Shown here: positions 53,657 through 62,254 of the stretch, piece after piece
How positions within the stretch are numbered: the first letter of the stretch is position 1
Layout: each line of letters starts with the position of its first letter
From: Halogeometricum limi
GTDB taxonomy: Archaea; Halobacteriota; Halobacteria; Halobacteriales; Haloferacaceae
NCBI RefSeq assembly: GCF_900115785.1
Contig: NZ_FOYS01000004.1
Location: forward strand, 124,001-188,000
Length of the DNA: 64,000 nucleotides
Direction: 5' to 3'
Translations under genes and position numbers: made by a program
Notes under the pieces: generated by a model
Databases searched by the model: none
What the model was told of the DNA's origin: nothing
What the model saw: only the letters and a program-made list of their open reading frames with translations

Positions 53657-54979
53657 TCAGTTCTCGGGGCCCGAGAGCGCCGTCTCGATGACCGAGGAGT
53701 ACGAGGACTCGCCGATGTTGAACGCGACCTGGTTGTACACTTCGCCCTCGAACTCGTTCTGGAACACGTCCGAGAAGCGGTTCGACAGTTGCTGGCCGTA
53801 GTCGTTGTTGACGTACAGCGTCGCGACGCTTTCCGCTTCGAGACGCTCCGACATGACCTGCGCCATGACGCGGCCCTGCAGGAAGTCCGAGGGCGCCGTC
53901 CGGAAGATGAAGTCGTTGTCGTCGAGGTTCGACACCGAAAGCGCCGTCGAAGACGGCGAACAGCCGACGACTTCGTTCGGGATGAACGCCTGCTGGGAGA
54001 CGGGGACGTTCACACCGGAGGATGCGGAGCCACAGACGCCGGGGACGCCCGCGCTGACGAGCGACTGCGCCGCGGAGACACCGGCGTCCGGAGACGTCTG
54101 CGTGTCCTCGATTTGGGCGTTGACCGTGAGTCCCGCGGGGTTCGCGTCGTTGACCTGTGCGGCCGGGAGCTGTGCGGCTTGAATCATCGGCTGTCCGACG
54201 GAGGCGAGGTCACCCGTCTCCGGCAGGAGGATTCCGACCGAAATCTCGCGGTCGGAGCCGCCCGGTCCGCTGTCCGCGCTCGGACCGCTCCCGTCGGGGT
54301 TGTCTCCCTCGAAGTTCTGCGTCTCGACGGTGCTCGTCGAACTGGAGTCGGTCCCCTCGAACTCCCAGATGGCGTACGCGGCGGACGCCGGGTCGCCCGC
54401 CTCGTTGAAGTTGGTCGCCGAAGACGCGCCCTGGTAGTTGATGTCGTCGCCGTTGGCGGCCGCCTCGACGGCCTCGACGAAGTTCTCGGGGCCGTACTCG
54501 TCGCCGCCGGGGTTGGCGATGCGGCGCATCTGGTCCCGCAGGGCGGGACCGCTGTTCTCGCCCGCCGCGGCGTTCGCGAGGATGAGAATCGCGACGGAGT
54601 CGTACGACTGCGAGGTGAACACGCCCGGCGCGGCGTTGTACTCCGACTGGAACAGGTCGCTGAACGCCTGCTGGTTCGGACCGCCCGCCGCCGGTGCGGT
54701 ACCGGTGACGTTCCCCATGTCGTTCCCCACCTGACCGGGCATCGCTCCGTCGCGTAGCCCGTCGGGGACCAGAATCTGCTCTTCGCCGTCGGAGGCGCTG
54801 TAGTAGTCGCGGAACAGCTGAATCCCACTCTCCGGGTAGCCGATGACGACGAGCCCGTCTGGGCCGCTCCCGCCACCGCCACCCGGACTTCCGATACAGC
54901 CAGACAGTCCCGCTGCACCCACAGCACCGGCGGCACCCGCGCGTTTCAGAAAGTCACGGCGTGCGATATCACGTGCCAT
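53657..54979 (-). CDS. Branched-chain amino acid binding lipoprotein (LivK-like), circularly permuted
   Basis: A 440-residue exported protein. A Tat-type signal with RRDFLKRAG and lipobox LSGC (Cys28) leads it. Residues 41-224 (PDGLVVIGYPESGIQLFRDY onward) match the C-terminal half of type I binding proteins. A Gly/Ser/Pro/Asp linker follows (225-244). Residues 245-440 (REISVGILLPETGDLASVGQ onward, ending SVIETALSGPEN) match the normal N-terminal half. In an ordinary family member ETALSG is followed directly by PDGLVVIGYP. All parts of the fold are present, in swapped order. A minus-strand TATA box at 55003-55010 fits the start. Confidence 0.9.
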   Translation of the reverse strand: MARDIARRDFLKRAGAAGAVGAAGLSGCIGSPGGGGGSGPDGLVVIGYPESGIQLFRDYYSASDGEEQILVPDGLRDGAMPGQVGNDMGNVTGTAPAAGGPNQQAFSDLFQSEYNAAPGVFTSQSYDSVAILILANAAAGENSGPALRDQMRRIANPGGDEYGPENFVEAVEAAANGDDINYQGASSATNFNEAGDPASAAYAIWEFEGTDSSSTSTVETQNFEGDNPDGSGPSADSGPGGSDREISVGILLPETGDLASVGQPMIQAAQLPAAQVNDANPAGLTVNAQIEDTQTSPDAGVSAAQSLVSAGVPGVCGSASSGVNVPVSQQAFIPNEVVGCSPSSTALSVSNLDDNDFIFRTAPSDFLQGRVMAQVMSERLEAESVATLYVNNDYGQQLSNRFSDVFQNEFEGEVYNQVAFNIGESSYSSVIETALSGPEN

Positions 54980-55002
54980 GTGACACGCAAAGGCATCACC
55001 CC

Positions 55003-55010
55003 ATTATAAA
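55003..55010 (-). promoter_or_regulatory. TATA box of the binding-protein gene
   Basis: Minus-strand reading TTTATAAT is centred about 27 nt before the ATG at 54979. Confidence 0.6.
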
Positions 55011-55178
55011 TCTACCTTTCGACGGAGCGTGGACGGGCGATTTCGGTACGTTCACACCCTCGAAACTGTCGTGTCAGAGAAACACATTCGGAGCCAACTC
55101 TGACCCTCGATACCCACCTACGCACGCGGACGCCCGGCAATCGCCACCCTCAAACCGGCGCGGACGAGTTGTCTACTG

Positions 55179-55841
55179 ATGACTATCCCGTCGTTCGTCA
55201 TCGGTATCGCGGGCGGGACCGGTGCGGGCAAGACCACCGTCGCACGACTCATCACCGAGAACGTCGGCGAGGCCGTCACGCGCATCCCCATCGACAACTA
55301 CTACGAAGACCTGAGCCACCTCGAACTCGAAGAGCGGGCGTCGATAAACTACGACCACCCCTCGGCGTTCGAGTGGGACCTCCTGCGAGACCAACTCTCG
55401 ACGCTCTTGGAGGGGCAGTCTATCGAGATGCCGGTGTACGACTTCGAGATACACAACCGAAAAGAGGACCCGAAGACGGTCGAACCGACCGACGTCGTCA
55501 TCGTCGAGGGAATCCTCGCGCTCTACGACGAGGACATCAACGAGATGCTCGACCTTCGCCTGTACGTCGAGACGGACGCCGACGTACGCATCCTCCGGCG
55601 CATCCAACGCGACGTTATCGAACGGGGCCGCGACCTCGAAGGCGTCATCGACCAGTATCTCTCGACGGTGAAACCGATGCACGAACAGTTCATCGAACCC
55701 TCGAAGAAACACGCCGACCTCATCATCCCGGAGGGGGCCAACAGCGTCGCGGTGAACCTCCTCGAAGAGAAAGTACAGGCGGAAGTCGGCAGCGACGCGA
55801 TGCGTGACTGGGAACGGCCGTCCGGTCCGTCCGCGGAGTAG
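55179..55841 (+). CDS. udk: Uridine kinase
   Basis: A 220-residue P-loop kinase. Walker A GGTGAGKT is at residues 12-19, IDNYYEDLSHL and NYDHPSAFEWDLL form the nucleoside site, and VVIVEGILALYDEDI is the Walker B-like segment. It phosphorylates uridine and cytidine for pyrimidine salvage. The acidic C-terminus is typical of haloarchaeal versions. Confidence 0.92.
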   Translation: MTIPSFVIGIAGGTGAGKTTVARLITENVGEAVTRIPIDNYYEDLSHLELEERASINYDHPSAFEWDLLRDQLSTLLEGQSIEMPVYDFEIHNRKEDPKTVEPTDVVIVEGILALYDEDINEMLDLRLYVETDADVRILRRIQRDVIERGRDLEGVIDQYLSTVKPMHEQFIEPSKKHADLIIPEGANSVAVNLLEEKVQAEVGSDAMRDWERPSGPSAE

Positions 55842-55863
55842 CCGTCCGAGAGAATCAGAAGAC

Positions 55864-56187
55864 TCAGGCGCTGTTCTTCCCGCCGACGAACTTCTCCGCG
55901 CCCTCGTAGAACCAGTAGCCCGACTCGCGCATCGCCCGTCCGACGGCCTTGTGGAACGCGACGAAGTCGTCGAACGACTCCTGTTCGACGTTCTCGAAGA
56001 CGTCGCGAAGCGAGACGACCGTCTGGTAGTCGATGCGGATGGGTTCGTCGCCGTGAGCCTCCACGAACTCGTCTCGCGAGAGAGGGAAGTCCTCGTCTTC
56101 GTTCACCTTCTTCGCGATTATCGCCTGTCCGTACTTGCGCATGCCCTCGCTCCCCTGTTCGCCGTCGGGGTCGTGTGGCCAGTCCAT
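55864..56187 (-). CDS. DUF5785 family protein
   Basis: A 107-residue protein beginning MDWPHDPDGEQGSEGMRKYG, which matches haloarchaeal DUF5785. It is helical and acidic with no recognised catalytic motif. An upstream frame to 56226 lacks support. It is convergent with the uridine kinase gene with a 22-nt gap. Confidence 0.83.
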   Translation of the reverse strand: MDWPHDPDGEQGSEGMRKYGQAIIAKKVNEDEDFPLSRDEFVEAHGDEPIRIDYQTVVSLRDVFENVEQESFDDFVAFHKAVGRAMRESGYWFYEGAEKFVGGKNSA

Positions 56188-56255
56188 ACCCCTGTGTTGG
56201 AAGGCCGACGCATAGCCGTTACGCATCTTCGGGGCTCGGCGGGGCCACCGCAGAC

Positions 56256-56308
56256 GAAACTACGGCGCGTGGTTCGTTCGCAAAATGCGGTGGGGCTGGG
56301 ATTCGAAC
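56256..56308 (-). repeat. Copy of the tRNA-Ser(UGA) 3' end and its flank
   Basis: 53 bp match 56393-56445 with three substitutions, at an offset of 137 bp. The match includes the acceptor 3' strand and T-arm of tRNA-Ser plus 32 bp of downstream flank, and stops within the T-stem. Confidence 0.88.
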
Positions 56309-56424
56309 TCACTCGCTCACTTCGCTCGCGTCGCTCCCTGATTCGAATCGCCAGTGTGTCCGACGTACTCGCTCACGCGGGACGCCGTAGATGAAACTGC
56401 GGCGCGTGGTTCGCTCGCAAAATG

Positions 56425-56507
56425 CGGTGGGACTGGGATTCGAACCCAGGAAGCCAAAGGCTACCTGCTTTCAAGGCAGGCGCAATAGTCCACTCTGCCA
56501 TCCCACC
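56425..56507 (-). tRNA. tRNA-Ser (anticodon UGA)
   Basis: An 83-nt class II tRNA with acceptor GGTGGGA/TCCCACC (56501-56507 with 56426-56432) and discriminator G. The anticodon loop CTTGAAA between CCTGC and GCAGG gives UGA. A long variable arm and T-arm CTGGG, TTCGAAT, CCCAG follow. CCA is not encoded. Confidence 0.94.
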
Positions 56508-56548
56508 AGCGCACGGGAGTTCTCGGTCGTCGGTCTAAGACCTGTCGG

Positions 56549-57313
56549 TCACTCGGCGTCCCGAACCAACGTCGGTTCGCCGTCCACCGCTCGCACGAAC
56601 AGTCCCGTCTCCACGACGAACTCGGCGGTGTGACCGGGGACGAGACGCTCCGCCTGCCAGCGCGAGCGAATCGCCGGAACGAGCGTCAGGAGGTCCGCAC
56701 CCGTCCGGACCGTGCCGTACAGTTCGGTGAAACCCACGTCGTGTCCGGCGTCCGTCGCTCGTTCGGCGAGCGTCTCCAGTTCCGGCGTCACGAACGCGTC
56801 CGTGAAGTCGATGGGTTCGGTGAAGCCCGCGACGGCGGTTCGACCCGACGTCGAGGGACCGAGGACGACTTCGTTCGTCCGGAGTTTCATTGCCAGCGAG
56901 TCTATCTTCGCGCGGGTGAGGAACGGGGCATCCCCGCGGACGACGGCCGCGGAGTTCACTTCCTCGTCGCGGAGCAGGTGCATCATCGTGTTCCCCGCGC
57001 GTGCGGAGAAGTTCGAGCCGACTTGGACCTCGAACCGCGCCTCGTCGGGGTCTTCGAGGGCCGAGACGGCCAGCGCTCGAATCTCCGCCTCGGCGGTTCC
57101 CTCCTCGTCGCGGTGGGCCTCGGGGAGGAGGTCCTCGGAGCGGTAGTTCACGAGCAAGTCGCCGCCGGACCGCGCGACGGCCACCATCGTGTCTTTCAGC
57201 ATCGCGGCGTAGAGGTCCGCGGCCTCCGCCTCCGACAGCGGACTCGTCGCGGCGAGTTCCGAGAGCACGAGTCCGGGGCGCGGCGGGTCGGCCATGAGAC
57301 AGACGACGGTCAT
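56549..57313 (-). CDS. Glycosyltransferase-A-like protein (DUF2064-related)
   Basis: A 254-residue protein resembling the nucleotide-diphospho-sugar transferase fold of DUF2064. GLVLSELAATSPLSEAEAAD resembles the N-terminal loop, AAVVRGDAPFLTRAKID fits the GDxP metal region (here GDAP), and EVVLGPSTSGR fits the GPxxDGG-like site. The start MTVVCLMADPPRPG is preferred to longer versions. The role is not established. Confidence 0.7.
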   Translation of the reverse strand: MTVVCLMADPPRPGLVLSELAATSPLSEAEAADLYAAMLKDTMVAVARSGGDLLVNYRSEDLLPEAHRDEEGTAEAEIRALAVSALEDPDEARFEVQVGSNFSARAGNTMMHLLRDEEVNSAAVVRGDAPFLTRAKIDSLAMKLRTNEVVLGPSTSGRTAVAGFTEPIDFTDAFVTPELETLAERATDAGHDVGFTELYGTVRTGADLLTLVPAIRSRWQAERLVPGHTAEFVVETGLFVRAVDGEPTLVRDAE

Positions 57314-57386
57314 GCTCGCACCTCGGGCGGGGTGGTCCTTCAACTCGCCGCTTCCGTTCAAGTACCGCGGGTCCGAACGGTGGGGT

Positions 57387-57665
57387 ATGACGCAGGACAC
57401 TGACACGGTCACGGACACTGACGCACGGTCGGCCGACGGTGCCCCGGCGGGCGGTCTCGCCGGGTCGAGACTCACGCGCACGCTATCGCGTCTCGGTGCC
57501 CTCTCCGTCGTCGTCCTCGGCGTCGCCGCTCTCGGCGTGTTCCTCCTCGGCGCGACGGGGTGGACGCTGGTCGTCGGTGGACTGCTGGTCGTCGCCGTCG
57601 TCGGGACGGTGCTCTACGGCGCGCGAAACGCGAGAAAGACGAAGACGCCGTACTGGCGGACCTGA
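57387..57665 (+). CDS. Small two-helix membrane protein
   Basis: A 92-residue protein with an acidic-Thr N-terminus, helices at about 38-56 and 58-78 and a basic tail ending in KTKTPYWRT. The frame is open to 57294, but ATG at 57387 fits the gap after the divergent gene. It is convergent with the uracil-DNA glycosylase gene with a 16-nt gap. Confidence 0.7.
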   Translation: MTQDTDTVTDTDARSADGAPAGGLAGSRLTRTLSRLGALSVVVLGVAALGVFLLGATGWTLVVGGLLVVAVVGTVLYGARNARKTKTPYWRT

Positions 57666-57681
57666 GCGACGAGTCGAGCGG

Positions 57682-58317
57682 TTAGCGGCCGCGCCGACCC
57701 TTCGTCTGGCGGTAGTCCCGACCGAAGACGGACTCCCTGAGGTGTTCGACGAACGCCTCGGTGTCGTCGTCGGTCTGTTCGTCCAGTTCCAGCATCGGGA
57801 CGAGTTCGAACCCGCGGCCGCGAATCGTCGTCGCGTGCTCTTCGGTCACGTCGAAACTGTCCGGCGCGCGCGTCGTGTAGTCGATGGCGAGGGCTTCGAG
57901 CGTCCGTTGGCCGATGGGGACGATTATCTCGGGGTTTATCATCCGTATCTCGGCGTTCAGGTAGGGTTCGCAGGTGAGTATCTCTTCGTCCGTCGGCCGA
58001 CGCTCGGGGTGGCGACACCGCGTGAGGTACGTGAGAAAGACGTTCTGCAGGTCCGGTTCGTCGCTGTCGGGGTCGGAACGCGAGAACCCGAGGTCACCGA
58101 GGATTCGCTGGAGGCGTTCGCCCTCCTCGTCGCCGGTGAAGGGGATGCCGTTCTCGTCCGCACCCGACGAGGGGCGTTCGGCGACGAACACGAACTCTCC
58201 GCCCACGTCGCCGTAGCCGTGGACGACGTTCTCGCGGACGTCACACAGACCCGGACAGTTCTCGCAGTCGGGGTCCATACTGAAGGGGTTCTCGAGCGTG
58301 TGTTGTTCGGCGTCCAC
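57682..58317 (-). CDS. Uracil-DNA glycosylase family 4
   Basis: A 211-residue protein. Cys18 and Cys21 (DCENCPG) with Cys101 and Cys116 (TRCRHPERRPTDEEILTC) give the four ligands of the [4Fe-4S] cluster. The glycosylase motif is in VFVAERPSSGADENGIPFTG, with PIGQRTLEAL nearby. It removes uracil from DNA. An alternative start is the ATG at residue 14. The C-terminus is basic. Confidence 0.87.
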   Translation of the reverse strand: MDAEQHTLENPFSMDPDCENCPGLCDVRENVVHGYGDVGGEFVFVAERPSSGADENGIPFTGDEEGERLQRILGDLGFSRSDPDSDEPDLQNVFLTYLTRCRHPERRPTDEEILTCEPYLNAEIRMINPEIIVPIGQRTLEALAIDYTTRAPDSFDVTEEHATTIRGRGFELVPMLELDEQTDDDTEAFVEHLRESVFGRDYRQTKGRRGR

Positions 58318-58638
58318 ACCCAGTGGTGGGCGGCGACGGTGAAAAGTGGTCGCTCTCGCGGCGTTCGACGGTACGGCCGTCGGGTCGCGCCCGGGGCCGG
58401 GCGTCGTCGGACGCGGTCGACGCGGTTTCGGATGCGGTCGGACGCAGCCGGGCGCGACGGAAACCGCGTCCGACTCGTCGCGGAGAGCGTGGTGGAAGTG
58501 TAATCCACCGAACTGGTCTTCTGCGGGGGGTTGGACGGTCAGAGAACGCGGATGTCTCCGTGTAGAGAGGTGAAAGTGAACCCGTTACGGAGATTCAAGG
58601 AGAAAGCCCCGTGCTTTAGTGCGGGGATGAATCCGACA
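58318..58638. other. Intergenic region with a probable IS200/IS605 right-end relic
   Basis: This 321-nt gap has no supported gene. Positions 58535-58626 contain a sequence that resembles the 3' tail and terminal hairpin of haloarchaeal TnpB (IS1341-type) elements: a short ENADVSV-like tail and stop near 58565, then CCCGTTACGG, then a strong hairpin. No tnpB or tnpA remains. Confidence 0.45.
58607..58626. repeat. Stem-loop, TnpB-element right-end-like
   Basis: CCCCGTGC (58607-58614) and GTGCGGGG (58619-58626) pair over 8 bp, including two G-U pairs, around a TTTA loop. It is followed by GATGA, as in terminal hairpins of haloarchaeal IS200/IS605 elements. It also lies 13 nt beyond the stop of the minus-strand gene at 58639 and may now act as its terminator. 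Confidence 0.55.
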
Positions 58639-58932
58639 CTACTCGGTTCGGAGGCCGCCCTTCGCCTTGATATCCATGATGTGACGGACGTTGAGATATA
58701 TCTCTTCGGGGGAGGTGTCCTCGTCGGGGTCGTACAGGTCGCTGACGCGGTAGAGGATGGCCGAGAGCTGTCGACTCTCAGAAGAGTCGCCGTAGACGTC
58801 TTCGGCGACGTCGCGCAGCAGTTCCCTGCGGTCGGCGTCGGGGTCGAACGCCGCGTCGGAGTCGGGGCTCATCTCCCAGTCGGGTTCCTCGTCCCGCAAC
58901 TCCTCGGGGAGTTCGGCGTCCTCCTCGCTCAT
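58639..58932 (-). CDS. Acidic conserved protein downstream of mrp
   Basis: A 97-residue very acidic protein. The N-terminal 35 residues are mostly Glu/Asp/Pro, and the second half (DRRELLRDVAEDVYGDSSES through YLNVRHIMDIKAKGG) is predicted helical. It overlaps the mrp stop by 4 nt, so translation is coupled. A role with Mrp in Fe-S handling is only an inference from position. Confidence 0.72.
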   Translation of the reverse strand: MSEEDAELPEELRDEEPDWEMSPDSDAAFDPDADRRELLRDVAEDVYGDSSESRQLSAILYRVSDLYDPDEDTSPEEIYLNVRHIMDIKAKGGLRTE

Positions 58933-59975
58933 CGCTCTGCGACCTCACGCCGTCGGACGACGCCCGCCATGTCCGCGACGCTCTCGGTCAGTCGGCGGAA
59001 CGCGTCGGCCGTCTCGTTGTCTTCGTCGAGGACGACGGGCCTGCCGCCGTCGCCGCCGCTTCTGACGTTCGGGTCGAGTGGGATGGACCCGAGGAACGGC
59101 AGGCCGTTCTCGGCGGCGAACGCCTCGCCGCCGCCCGCGCCGAAGATATCGTGCGACGACCCGCAGTCCGGGCACCGGAACGAGGACATGTTCTCGACGA
59201 TGCCGAGGACGTTCGTGTCGTGCTTGCCGAACATCCGCAGTCCCTTTCGGGCGTCGTCGACGGCGACGTCCTGCGGCGTCGTCACGATGACCGCCCCCGT
59301 GAGCGGGAGCGTCTGGAGGACGGTGAGTTGCGTGTCGCCCGTCCCCGGCGGCAGGTCCAGAATCATGTAGTCGAGTTCGCCCCACTGCACGTCCTCCACC
59401 AACTGCGTCAGGAGTTGGTGAACCATCGGACCGCGCCAGATGACCGGGTCGTCCTCGCCGACGAGGAAGGCCATCGACATGAGCTTCATCCCGTACTTCT
59501 CGGGCGGAACGATGACCTGGTCGCCCGTCGCCTGCGGCGCTTCGTCGGCCGCCACCATCCGGGGGACGTTCGGGCCGTACACGTCGGCGTCGAACAGACC
59601 GACGCGAGCGCCGAGTTTCGACAGGCCCGCCGCGAGGTTCACCGCGACGGTGGACTTGCCGACGCCGCCCTTGCCTGAGGCGACGGCGATGACGTTCTTC
59701 ACGCCCGGCAGGACGTCTTCGTCCGCCGAGAGACCGCCCGGAATCGACGCCGAGAGGTCCACCTCGTAGTCGGTGTCTTCGAACTGCGCTCTGACCTGAG
59801 CGGCGATATCGGTCTCGTGGGGCGAGTACGGTGCGCCGAGTGCGAGCGAGATGCGGACGACCCCCGCCTCGTCGTCCACCTCGACGGCGTTGACGAGGCC
59901 GAGCGAGACGATGTCGTCGCCGAGGTCCGGGTCTTCGACCGCCCGGAGTCGGTCGCGTACCGCGTCGTCGTTCAT
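58929..59975 (-). CDS. apbC: Mrp/ApbC/NBP35 family Fe-S carrier ATPase
   Basis: A 348-residue protein. Residues 1-85 are a MIP18/DUF59-like domain. Residues about 94-340 are the Mrp ATPase with deviant Walker A SGKGGVGKST (GKGGVGKS at 101-108), YMILDLPPGTGD and the CPDC pair (Cys268, Cys271) that bridges an Fe-S cluster in a dimer. It is thought to assemble or transfer Fe-S clusters in the cytoplasm. Confidence 0.92.
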   Translation of the reverse strand: MNDDAVRDRLRAVEDPDLGDDIVSLGLVNAVEVDDEAGVVRISLALGAPYSPHETDIAAQVRAQFEDTDYEVDLSASIPGGLSADEDVLPGVKNVIAVASGKGGVGKSTVAVNLAAGLSKLGARVGLFDADVYGPNVPRMVAADEAPQATGDQVIVPPEKYGMKLMSMAFLVGEDDPVIWRGPMVHQLLTQLVEDVQWGELDYMILDLPPGTGDTQLTVLQTLPLTGAVIVTTPQDVAVDDARKGLRMFGKHDTNVLGIVENMSSFRCPDCGSSHDIFGAGGGEAFAAENGLPFLGSIPLDPNVRSGGDGGRPVVLDEDNETADAFRRLTESVADMAGVVRRREVAER

Positions 59976-60029
59976 GTCCGAGAAGTGGGTCCGTCCGCCG
60001 AATAAGGGTTGTGTAAGCGGTGGCCGGCG

Positions 60030-61076
60030 CTACCGCACCGCGGTCGTCTGCCCCGACGGGTGCGCCGCCGTCGCCGCGTCCAGATAGCCGTGCTCGCGGA
60101 ACCACTCGACTTCGTCGCGCAGCGTCTCTTCGAGAGGGCGGAACGTCACGCCCAGTTCTCGTTTCGCCTTCGCCGAGGAGAGTTCGACGCCCTCGTGCAC
60201 CGAGTGGACCGCGGCGCGACTGACGAGTGGGTCGCCGCCTCGGACTCGCGCGGCGAGTTCGCTCGCCAGACCGACCGCGAGGCCGACGCGGTAGGGCAAG
60301 ACGCGTCTCGGCGCGCGGACGCCGGTCAACCGCCCGACCGTCGCCGCGAACTCGGCCATGGTGCGGTAGCGTCCGCCGACGACGTAGCGCTCGCCGCGAG
60401 CGCCGCGTTCGGCCGCCGCCACCGTCGCCTCGGCCACGTCGCGCACGTCGACGAAGCTCAGTCCCCCCTCGGGAATGGCGAAGACGCGCCCCGCCACCAA
60501 GTCGAGGACGACGCGACCCATCACCGTCGGTGCGGCGTCGCCGGGGCCGACCATCACCCCCGGGAGGACCATCACCACGTCCATCTCGTGTTCGTCGAGG
60601 AACTGCTCGACGGCCCGTTCCGCGAGCACCTTGCTCCGGAAGTAGTAGTTCTCCGTCTCGGTCGGGTCGATGCAGTCGGACTCGTCGCTCGGCGACCCGT
60701 CTCTCCTCGGGCCGACGGTTCCGCTCGAACTCACGTGAACCGCGCGTCCGACGCCCGCCTCTTCGGCGGCGACGAGTAGGTCGACCGTCGCGTCGACGTT
60801 CACCGCGCGGAGTCTCGCCGTGTGGTCGCCGACGCCGTAGTACTCGCGGAAGTACGCCGCGGCGTGGAACAGGACGTCGTGACCGCGGAGTTCGTCGGCG
60901 AACTCCCCAACGTCGGTCACGTCTCCCACGACGATTCGCGCGTCGGTGTCACCCAGAATCCGCTCGGCCTTCTCCGGCGAACGGACGAGTGCCGTGACCT
61001 CGTGTCCCTCGGCTTCGAGGCGTCTGACGAGTGCGTTGCCCAGTAGTCCGGTCGAACCGGTAACGAATGCTTTCAT
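60030..61076 (-). CDS. NAD-dependent epimerase / dihydroflavonol-reductase-like dehydrogenase
   Basis: A 348-residue extended short-chain dehydrogenase. NAD(P)-binding GSTGLLGNALVRRL is at the N-terminus. The catalytic YxxxK appears as YYFRSKVLAERAV, and the SSSGTVG segment supplies the Ser. The HpnA/DFR-like architecture suggests a sugar, terpenoid or ketone substrate. The gene ends close to mrp on the same strand (54-nt gap). Confidence 0.86.
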   Translation of the reverse strand: MKAFVTGSTGLLGNALVRRLEAEGHEVTALVRSPEKAERILGDTDARIVVGDVTDVGEFADELRGHDVLFHAAAYFREYYGVGDHTARLRAVNVDATVDLLVAAEEAGVGRAVHVSSSGTVGPRRDGSPSDESDCIDPTETENYYFRSKVLAERAVEQFLDEHEMDVVMVLPGVMVGPGDAAPTVMGRVVLDLVAGRVFAIPEGGLSFVDVRDVAEATVAAAERGARGERYVVGGRYRTMAEFAATVGRLTGVRAPRRVLPYRVGLAVGLASELAARVRGGDPLVSRAAVHSVHEGVELSSAKAKRELGVTFRPLEETLRDEVEWFREHGYLDAATAAHPSGQTTAVR

Positions 61077-61217
61077 GTCGAATACTGCACCGCCGGATAG
61101 ACGCGCGCTCAGCGCATAGACTCTCGCTCGGAGACGCCGCCGCCCGAACCCGTTCGACGCGACGTCGACGGCCGCCCGAAACCTGATTCGGTTACGCAGC
61201 GCCCACGGCGACCCACT

Positions 61218-61226
61218 TCTTTATCA
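61218..61226 (+). promoter_or_regulatory. TATA box of moaA
   Basis: TCTTTATCA is centred about 30 nt before the ATG at 61252. Confidence 0.5.
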
Positions 61227-61251
61227 GCGCTCACACGTAGAACCGTTACAT

Positions 61252-62211
61252 ATGCTCGTGGACGACTTCGGACGTGAGGTGAGCGGCGTCCGCATCTCTC
61301 TGACCGACCGCTGTAACTTCGACTGCGTCTACTGTCACAACGAGGGACTCGGCGACACGCGCGGGCCGATGGACCCCGCAGAAGAGGAGATGACAGCCGA
61401 CGACGTGGTTCGCTTCCTCGAAGTGGTCGAGGAGTTCGGCGTCGAGAAAGTGAAGTTCACCGGCGGGGAACCGATGCTGCGACAGGACTTAGAGGAGATT
61501 ATCGAACGCACGCCGGACTCGATGGAGACGTCGCTGACGACGAACGGGACGTTCCTCCCCGGGCGCGCCGAGGCGCTGAAAGCGGCGGGTCTCTCGCGGG
61601 TGAACGTCTCGCAGGACGCCCTCGACCCGGAGGCGTTCGCGGAGATAACGAAATCCGGTGCGTACGACAAAGTGATGGAGGGCGTCCAGGCCGCCCTCGA
61701 CGCCGGACTCGACCCCGTGAAGCTGAACATGGTCGTCTTCGAACACACCGCGGGCTACGTCGAGGAGATGGTCGACCACGTCGCCGAGAACCCCGGCCTC
61801 CAACTCCAACTCATCGAGTACATGCCCGAACTGACCGGTCGGCCCGAGTGGAACATCGACATCCAGCGCGTCCACGACTGGCTCGAAGAGAAGGCCGACC
61901 GAGTGGAGACGCGCGATATGCACCACCGCCGTCGCTACTTCGTGGGGGAAGGCATGGTCGAAATCGTCGACCCCGTGGAGAACGAGGACTTCTGTGCGAA
62001 CTGCCACCGCGTCCGCGTCACGCACAAGGGCTTCCTGAAGGGCTGTCTGAACCGCAACGACGACCTGCGCCCGATGGGCGAGATGAGTCGCGCGGAGATT
62101 CGCGAGGCCTACCGCGAGGTGGTGGAGAACCGCGTCCCCTACTACGGCGAGTACCTCGTCCGCGACGACGACGACGAGTGGGTCATCAACGAGGAGTATA
62201 TCGGCGCCTGA
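61252..62211 (+). CDS. moaA: GTP 3',8-cyclase (molybdenum cofactor biosynthesis)
   Basis: A 319-residue radical SAM enzyme for the first step of molybdopterin synthesis. The SAM cluster motif CNFDCVYC has Cys21, Cys25 and Cys28. The substrate cluster uses Cys248 and Cys251 (CANC) with Cys265 (LKGC). The GEP motif is in [10 protein letters not shown]. No other moa or moe gene is adjacent. Confidence 0.95.
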   Translation: MLVDDFGREVSGVRISLTDRCNFDCVYCHNEGLGDTRGPMDPAEEEMTADDVVRFLEVVEEFGVEKVKFTGGEPMLRQDLEEIIERTPDSMETSLTTNGTFLPGRAEALKAAGLSRVNVSQDALDPEAFAEITKSGAYDKVMEGVQAALDAGLDPVKLNMVVFEHTAGYVEEMVDHVAENPGLQLQLIEYMPELTGRPEWNIDIQRVHDWLEEKADRVETRDMHHRRRYFVGEGMVEIVDPVENEDFCANCHRVRVTHKGFLKGCLNRNDDLRPMGEMSRAEIREAYREVVENRVPYYGEYLVRDDDDEWVINEEYIGA

Positions 62212-62254
62212 GTCGCCGTCGCTGCTTATCTTCCGGCGGACCGTACGGCTCTCA

